A DNA stretch of 5,330 nt from Candidatus Wallbacteria bacterium. GTDB lineage: Bacteria > Muiribacteriota > JAQTZZ01. Position numbers and translations under genes: made by a program. Shown one piece after another: positions 1-5,330 of the stretch. Location of the stretch: the NCBI GenBank assembly GCA_028711905.1, contig JAQTRI010000276.1:1-5330 (forward strand), written 5' to 3'. The stretch's first letter is position 1. Every line of letters begins with the position of its first letter. Under the pieces are notes generated by a model, which was given only the letters and a program-made list of their open reading frames with translations, was not told where the DNA came from and made no database searches.

Positions 1-330
1 ATCAGGGATGTGGGATTTCGCATGCTTAACATCCTGGGACAGGCAGTTGATGTTGCTGCTGACAGTCAGGAAGCGCTCGATTTCCTGGAGGCAAAACAAT
101 ACGATCTGATGATCACTGATGTCGGTATGCCCGGACTGAGCGGATGGGAACTGGCCCAGAAGATCCAGGGTCGTTATCAGGGAATGAAGGTGGCGATAGT
201 AACCGGCTGGGAAGCTGCCATTACTGAAGAACAGAAACAGAATTCAAGTGTGGATTTCGTTCTTGGAAAACCTTTGCGGTTGAAAGATTTGACTGATTTG
301 ATCAATGAGGTTTTGAGAAATGGGAAATGA
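1..330 (+). CDS. Response-regulator receiver domain, C-terminal part (5'-truncated by window edge)
   Basis: This is the end of a phosphoacceptor receiver (REC/CheY-like) domain of a two-component or phosphorelay system. Numbering from the GTG at base 10, the phosphorylatable Asp is D37 in the segment MITDVGMPG (codon 118-120). The switch Thr is T65 in VAIVTGW and the conserved Lys is K87 in the GKP motif (codon 268-270). The frame is open to base 1, where it reads IRDVGFRML, which matches helix 1 of a receiver. The first beta strand with the acidic pair is therefore missing and must lie upstream, so the GTG at 10 is not a credible start. The protein ends about 20 residues after the KP motif, with no DNA-binding output domain. 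It is either a stand-alone CheY/Spo0F-like protein or, equally plausibly, the C-terminal receiver of a hybrid histidine kinase; the TGW segment is common in the latter. It stops 19 bases before the convergent phospholipase gene. Confidence 0.93.
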   Translation: MRDVGFRMLNILGQAVDVAADSQEALDFLEAKQYDLMITDVGMPGLSGWELAQKIQGRYQGMKVAIVTGWEAAITEEQKQNSSVDFVLGKPLRLKDLTDLINEVLRNGK

Positions 331-349
331 ACTGATTTATTGATCGCAT

Positions 350-1366
350 TTACTGCTCCTCACTCTCTGCCATTGCACTGTCATACCACTCGAAATACTT
401 TTCCGTGTATTCCAGACCTGACTTCACCAGCCGGGCTTTTTCATTATCTGTGATCCGGAAATTAAAGGCATTGATTCCGCAAGTGCTGATGTATACAGTG
501 CGCTGCCAGTCATCGGAATTCAAATGGCGCTGATTCTGGGTGTTAAGCATGGAAAGAATCATGTGCCAGGAAAAGTCCACGATATTGGTGATCTTATTGG
601 CAACAGGCGCGATTCCATCGCGGAAGGCGGCGATCTCATCCCGCGTGTCCACACGGAACCCCAGAGTTTCGTTGTTATGTACCCATTCCAGCTCAGTTTT
701 TTCGCCTCTCTGTCGCAAACCTTCATTGAAATCCTCGTAATATCTGGTAAGTTTGAACCCGTCACGGATATAGCGCTTGCGGTCAAAGATGCGTACCGGG
801 TAATTGTCCAGCAGCCCGCCGTCCACCATGATGTCGCCTGATGCGTTATGGCGCGAAGCGAACAGAAAAGGCAGGCTGACAGAAATCCGGACAGCATCAG
901 CTACGCGGAACATCGGGGTATGCTCGAATGAATAGACTTCAGCGAAGTGGGTTGAGAGATTAGCTCCAATCACGAACAAATCACGGAATTTCCTGGAGAG
1001 CTTCAATTCAGCAAAGGTGATGTTTCGATTCCCGGTTTTTTTCTCGACAAGCGTCCTGATCCAGTCATGTAATCTTTTGCCGCTGTACCAGCCATATCTG
1101 GTGACTAAGCGCAAGATGTCCTGCTCGCGGCGGCGGGAGCGGTCGCGCAAGGCTGCGAAGTCAGTCTCGAACATGGTAGAAATGATTTCTTCAGGACTGT
1201 ATCCAAGGCATACCATCATGGCAGTCAGCGCTCCAGTGGAAGTGCCTGCGCAGCGCTTGATCCCTGACAGTATCCCGCGTTCATCAAGAGAAAATAAGGC
1301 CCCGGCGTAAGCTAAGCCACGAACTCCCTCGCCCTCGAAAACCAGGTTTTTGAAATTATAGTGCAT
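350..1366 (-). CDS. Patatin-like phospholipase
   Basis: This is a 338-residue serine lipid acyl hydrolase of the patatin family. These enzymes cleave fatty acids from phospholipids or other acyl lipids with a Ser-Asp dyad. All the family hallmarks are visible. The oxyanion-hole loop GEGVRG is near residues 12-17, the nucleophile elbow GTSTG at 41-45 has Ser43, and the DGG motif at 182-184 has Asp182 (codon 821-823). The RISVSLPFLF helix typical of bacterial patatins precedes the DGG motif. The C-terminal third (TLGFRVDTRDE, then RTVYIST and an SGLEYTEKYF helix) also matches bacterial patatin-like proteins. There is no signal peptide or membrane segment, so it is probably cytoplasmic. I chose the ATG at 1366 because an AAGAG Shine-Dalgarno (1373-1377) sits 6 bases upstream; an in-frame TTG at 1372 would abut that site. 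The gene follows a 50-residue gene on the same strand after a 92-base gap and has its own sigma-70-like promoter. Substrate and physiological role cannot be read from the sequence. Confidence 0.93.
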   Translation of the reverse strand: MHYNFKNLVFEGEGVRGLAYAGALFSLDERGILSGIKRCAGTSTGALTAMMVCLGYSPEEIISTMFETDFAALRDRSRRREQDILRLVTRYGWYSGKRLHDWIRTLVEKKTGNRNITFAELKLSRKFRDLFVIGANLSTHFAEVYSFEHTPMFRVADAVRISVSLPFLFASRHNASGDIMVDGGLLDNYPVRIFDRKRYIRDGFKLTRYYEDFNEGLRQRGEKTELEWVHNNETLGFRVDTRDEIAAFRDGIAPVANKITNIVDFSWHMILSMLNTQNQRHLNSDDWQRTVYISTCGINAFNFRITDNEKARLVKSGLEYTEKYFEWYDSAMAESEEQ

Positions 1367-1384
1367 AAACAACTCTTGCCCGAA

Positions 1385-1412
1385 ATTCTACCTCATTTCA
1401 ATATTCTGTCAA
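1385..1412 (-). promoter_or_regulatory. Sigma-70-type promoter for the patatin-like phospholipase gene
   Basis: On the minus strand there is a perfect -35 hexamer TTGACA (1407-1412), a 16-base spacer, and TAGAAT as the -10 (1385-1390, one mismatch to TATAAT). The predicted start near 1378 gives a leader of only about 12 bases that begins at the Shine-Dalgarno of the phospholipase gene. The position is right for a gene-specific promoter. Activity is inferred from consensus match only. Confidence 0.6.
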
Positions 1413-1458
1413 ACAAAACCGGTCTGAGTTTGCCGGACAGGTGTATGGCTTCACAGGC

Positions 1459-1611
1459 TCAGTTTGCAGCAGACAGAAGTTTTCCCAGGTCGTGAGACAG
1501 GTTCTGCCGGAAAAAGTCAGTGTAGCTGAACCGGAAGCCGAGCGCTAAAGAAGCCTTGTGCACCATGTTCGCAGCCTCGACCATGTTCTTCGTGTAATGA
1601 TACAGTGCCAT
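1459..1611 (-). CDS. Small protein of 50 residues, unknown function
   Basis: This short gene encodes a 50-residue protein beginning MALYHYTKNM and ending GKLLSAAN, stop TGA. Support for it being real is a strong Shine-Dalgarno GGAGG (1618-1622) placed 6 bases before the ATG, an in-frame TAA eight codons upstream that fixes the start, and a near-consensus sigma-54 promoter predicted to start transcription about 25 bases before the ATG. I do not recognise the family. The sequence has no signal peptide or continuous hydrophobic span. It has many aromatic and His residues, and stretches 8-24 and 36-49 could form amphipathic helices. It is probably a small cytoplasmic or membrane-surface protein. 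It lies 92 bases upstream of the phospholipase gene on the same strand, so read-through co-transcription is possible. No coding similarity has been tested, so a chance ORF is not excluded. Confidence 0.62.
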   Translation of the reverse strand: MALYHYTKNMVEAANMVHKASLALGFRFSYTDFFRQNLSHDLGKLLSAAN

Positions 1612-1617
1612 GATGTT

Positions 1618-1622
1618 CCTCC
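1618..1622 (-). promoter_or_regulatory. Shine-Dalgarno site deciding the start of the 50-residue gene
   Basis: The minus strand reads GGAGG here, followed by a 6-base spacer and ATG (1611-1609). It is the strongest ribosome binding site in the window and the main argument that the small gene is translated. Confidence 0.7.
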
Positions 1623-1646
1623 AGAAATGTTGTTACCTGTAAGTTT

Positions 1647-1663
1647 AGCCAGAAGCGTGCCAA
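1647..1663 (-). promoter_or_regulatory. Sigma-54 (RpoN) -24/-12 promoter upstream of the 50-residue gene
   Basis: The minus strand reads TTGGCACGCTTCTGGCT. Against the established consensus TGGCACG-N4-TTGCW there is a single mismatch (G for the second T of the -12 element). The invariant GG (1661-1660) and GC (1649-1648) are separated by exactly 10 bases, the spacing this polymerase demands. Transcription would start near 1636, giving a leader of about 25 bases ahead of the small gene. Sigma-54 promoters need an AAA+ enhancer-binding activator; candidate binding palindromes lie upstream at 1693-1743. Confidence 0.72.
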
Positions 1664-1692
1664 AATGGCGAAATGGCTCAATTGTGGGGATG

Positions 1693-1714
1693 ACAGAGGT
1701 TCTGTGCAAAGAAC
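1693..1714. promoter_or_regulatory. Overlapping short inverted repeats upstream of the sigma-54 promoter
   Basis: Two perfect inverted repeats overlap here: ACAGA-GGT-TCTGT (1693-1705) and GTTCT with AGAAC across a 6-base gap (1699-1714). They are centred about 60-70 bases before the predicted sigma-54 start site. Arms of five bases arise by chance fairly often, so this is only a candidate protein-binding site. Confidence 0.3.
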
Positions 1715-1726
1715 AAAAGGCATATG

Positions 1727-1743
1727 TCATCAAAGATTGATGA
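1727..1743. promoter_or_regulatory. Candidate activator-binding palindrome (UAS) for the sigma-54 promoter
   Basis: This is a perfect inverted repeat with 7-base arms and a 3-base centre: TCATCAA, AGA, TTGATGA. Its centre is about 99 bases upstream of the predicted sigma-54 start site, within the usual range for upstream activating sequences bound by dimeric enhancer-binding proteins. No known activator motif was recognised. Its role is inferred from symmetry and position. Confidence 0.42.
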
Positions 1744-1826
1744 GCAAAAATGGTAACGGGTGATGGGTGATGGGTAATGGGTTTCCTATCTCTTCACCAA
1801 TAACCTATTACCGTTTACCAATTACC
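1741..1826 (-). terminator. Heptanucleotide-repeat hairpin, possible leuS terminator
   Basis: Five heptamers beginning GGT start at 1752, 1759, 1766, 1773 and 1780. They face five heptamers beginning ACC at 1796, 1803, 1810, 1817 and 1824. Paired around one centre, every GGT falls opposite an ACC, giving a long imperfect hairpin of about 31-base arms with a 13-base loop. On the minus strand it begins 12 bases after the leuS stop and is followed by ATTTTTGC (1751-1744), so it could end leuS transcription. The strict 7-base period also makes it a short tandem repeat. It separates leuS from the sigma-54 control region. Confidence 0.5.
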
Positions 1827-1837
1827 GAAAACAATCG

Positions 1838-4303
<2,466 letters not shown>

Positions 4304-4333
4304 GGCAGACCTCTTGTACGAATTGATAGCCCA

Positions 4334-4361
4334 ATTGTACCTGTTTTGGGTGAAATTTCAA
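4334..4361 (-). promoter_or_regulatory. Sigma-70-type promoter for leuS
   Basis: On the minus strand TTGAAA (4356-4361) and TACAAT (4334-4339) each differ by one base from the -35 and -10 consensus and are separated by 16 bases. Transcription would start near 4327, about 24 bases before the leuS ATG. The leader is too short for a T-box or an attenuator, so leucine-responsive leader control is unlikely. Confidence 0.55.
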
Positions 4362-4396
4362 TGGTTCATTAGACAATGGTTATAGATTATTCTGTG

Positions 4397-4443
4397 TAGG
4401 GGCTGGTCGCTGACCAGCCCGGGGCGGATTAAATCCGCCCCTA
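4397..4443. repeat. Tandem-hairpin palindromic element
   Basis: Two back-to-back, near-perfect hairpins fill this 47-base stretch. The first has 9-base arms GGGCTGGTC (4400-4408) and GACCAGCCC (4412-4420) around a 3-base loop. The second has arms GGGGCGGATT (4421-4430) and AATCCGCCCC (4432-4441) around one central base. The ends TAGGGGC (4397-4403) and GCCCCTA (4437-4443) are also complementary, so the whole unit can close on itself. This architecture resembles dispersed REP/MITE-like intergenic repeats, but copy number cannot be judged from one window. There is no T-tract, so it is not an obvious terminator. Confidence 0.6.
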
Positions 4444-4456
4444 TGCGTATTCGCAT
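4443..4456. repeat. Small hairpin adjoining the palindromic element
   Basis: ATGCG (4443-4447) and CGCAT (4452-4456) form a 5-base stem with loop TATT. It sits directly between the tandem-hairpin element and the intrinsic terminator. It may be part of the same structure or chance. Confidence 0.3.
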
Positions 4457-4458
4457 TT

Positions 4459-4484
4459 AAAAAAAGGCAGATCTTAGATCTGCC
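4459..4484 (-). terminator. Rho-independent terminator of the lipoprotein gene
   Basis: On the minus strand an 8-base perfect stem GGCAGATC (4484-4477 and its complement 4473-4466) with a 3-base loop is followed immediately by seven T residues (4465-4459). It lies about 30 bases after the stop codon of the lipoprotein gene. This is a textbook intrinsic terminator and separates that gene from leuS. Confidence 0.85.
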
Positions 4485-4513
4485 CGTGCAATGTCATTAT
4501 TAAATTGATTAAA

Positions 4514-5293
4514 TTAATTTCCTGTGCCGATGGCCTTTGCTTCAGTGCGGAAGCCGACTGAGTCAGCTTCGATATCCTTATTGCGCGCATAGTTTTCCGC
4601 CATGGTTCGGCCAAGGTGAGCAGCTTCGTCCTCAGCAATTTCCAGAGCTTCTTCTTCTGTTACACAGATGGTCTTGATCCTGATCTCAAGGCTTTCTAAA
4701 ATTGTATCCGGTGCAGTTCGCTCGAAGATAACGACCTGCACGGCCGGAACAAAACCGATGAATGCCGCTTTTGTGCCTGACTGCGTAAGCGAGGGTTCGA
4801 TGGTGAAATTATTAACGCTTTTGCTGATGACAGTGCCTGAGTCACTCATCAGGTTCACTTTATAGGATAAAAGAATATTTCCCTGAAACACTATGCCTGC
4901 GGATGTGGTATGCAGGCCTTCGACAGCCCGGCCGAAGATCGCAGGATTGATCTTGTCACAGTATGCCAGCAACGAACCTGTGAATTCATCGTTCTGCGTG
5001 GTGTACCCGTCATCGATCAGACCCTGCACATCATAGAAGTAAAGCTTATTGCAGGATGATTCCAGCGAGGTGATCCCGGTTTTATCGATGGCGCTGAGCA
5101 GATTGGAGATGATTGCCCTGTCGCGCTCTGAAGCTCTCATGTGTTCGACTTTAAGGAATTCTCCAGTACTGATCTGGAAGTCATAAATGCTCTGAAAAGG
5201 GATAGCGCGGGTGTCATTGCAGCCGGCTGCTGCACAACAGAAAGAAATGCTGAGGATCAGGGACAGGATCAGAAAAGGGCGATTGTAAATCAT
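4514..5293 (-). CDS. Predicted lipoprotein of unknown function
   Basis: This is a 259-residue protein with an N-terminal export signal: a charged start (MIYNR), a hydrophobic core at about 7-18, and a lipobox-like AAGC with Cys25 as the probable lipidated residue. The -3 position is Ala rather than the preferred Leu, so the lipobox is slightly weak; Cys19 and Cys20 also occur in the signal. The mature part, about 235 residues, has three further cysteines (81, 112, 210). It has an alternating hydrophobic region at about 130-210 that suggests beta structure (for example GNILLSYKVNL), and an acidic, Ala-rich helix at about 212-236 near the end. I do not recognise the family; function is unknown. 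It is probably anchored in the outer or inner membrane facing the periplasm. An AGAGG Shine-Dalgarno lies about 6 bases before the ATG, and a 13-base palindrome lies just upstream. The gene ends at an intrinsic terminator, so it is the last gene of its unit; whether another gene precedes it is outside the window. Confidence 0.82.
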   Translation of the reverse strand: MIYNRPFLILSLILSISFCCAAAGCNDTRAIPFQSIYDFQISTGEFLKVEHMRASERDRAIISNLLSAIDKTGITSLESSCNKLYFYDVQGLIDDGYTTQNDEFTGSLLAYCDKINPAIFGRAVEGLHTTSAGIVFQGNILLSYKVNLMSDSGTVISKSVNNFTIEPSLTQSGTKAAFIGFVPAVQVVIFERTAPDTILESLEIRIKTICVTEEEALEIAEDEAAHLGRTMAENYARNKDIEADSVGFRTEAKAIGTGN

Positions 5294-5310
5294 TGCAAAC
5301 CTCTCATCAG

Positions 5311-5323
5311 GTTGAAATTCAAC
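5311..5323. promoter_or_regulatory. Short perfect palindrome upstream of the lipoprotein gene
   Basis: GTTGAA (5311-5316) and TTCAAC (5318-5323) flank a single base, 17 bases before the lipoprotein start codon. It could be an operator for a dimeric regulator. No promoter can be assigned because only 37 bases upstream of the gene are visible, so a chance palindrome is quite possible. Confidence 0.3.
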
Positions 5324-5330
5324 ACTGCTC

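Noticed and set aside
10..330. Complete 106-residue protein starting at the GTG at base 10
   Set aside because: The frame is open upstream and the residues IRD before it continue helix 1 of a receiver domain. The acidic pair is missing, so the gene is truncated by the window edge.
350..1366. Phospholipase as a CBASS-type antiphage effector (CapV-like)
   Set aside because: There is no cyclic-nucleotide synthetase or other defence gene next to it; the neighbours are leuS and a receiver gene.
1364..1372. TTG start at 1372 for the phospholipase
   Set aside because: It would leave almost no space after the AAGAG Shine-Dalgarno; the ATG at 1366 has a 6-base spacer.
1411..1436. Terminator between the small gene and the phospholipase
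   Set aside because: Only a 4-base CCGG/CCGG stem with a 10-base loop followed by TTTTGTTT; too weak to call.
1517..1740. Overlapping 60-68 codon ORFs on both strands of the intergenic stretch
   Set aside because: None has a good ribosome site, their translations look random, and they run across the sigma-54 promoter and palindromes. Only the 1459-1611 ORF has supporting signals.
1725..1745. IHF site between the palindrome and the sigma-54 promoter
   Set aside because: The candidate ATCAA segment lacks the flanking W and the correctly spaced TTR on both strands.
4304..4400. T-box or leucine attenuator upstream of leuS
   Set aside because: The predicted leader is about 24 bases and contains no T-box consensus, leader peptide or Leu-codon run.

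Overview
The window carries three complete genes and one small gene on the minus strand, plus the 3' end of one gene on the plus strand. It reads as an ordinary Gram-negative-type bacterial chromosome segment. Supporting signs are a lipoprotein signal peptide, a strong sigma-54 promoter match, a phosphorelay receiver domain and a housekeeping bacterial leucyl-tRNA synthetase. The LeuRS core (TMPQWAGSCWYFLRY segment, two Cys-pair zinc-binding sites) resembles the Bacillus/Bacteroidetes style rather than the E. coli style. No phylum can be named with confidence from this sequence alone.

Layout from left to right. (1) Positions 1-330 (+) hold the C-terminal part of a response-regulator receiver domain cut by the window edge. 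(2) Positions 350-1366 (-) encode a patatin-like phospholipase that converges on the receiver gene across a 19-base gap. (3) Positions 1367-1837 lie between the phospholipase and leuS and are rich in signals. A 50-residue small protein gene (1459-1611, -) has a strong Shine-Dalgarno sequence. Just upstream of it is a near-consensus sigma-54 -24/-12 promoter with perfect inverted repeats where an activator would bind. A separate sigma-70-like promoter precedes the phospholipase, and a hairpin of 7-base repeats follows leuS. (4) Positions 1838-4303 (-) encode leucyl-tRNA synthetase with its own sigma-70-like promoter. (5) Positions 4304-4513 hold a compact block of tandem hairpins and an intrinsic terminator. 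(6) Positions 4514-5293 (-) encode a predicted lipoprotein of unknown function.

The genes do not form an obvious single pathway. leuS and the lipoprotein gene each look like independent transcription units. The part most worth attention is the small-protein/phospholipase pair. The small gene is apparently under activator-dependent sigma-54 control, and read-through could bring the phospholipase under the same control, while the phospholipase also has a constitutive-looking promoter of its own. Whether the plus-strand receiver protein is related to that control cannot be decided from this window.
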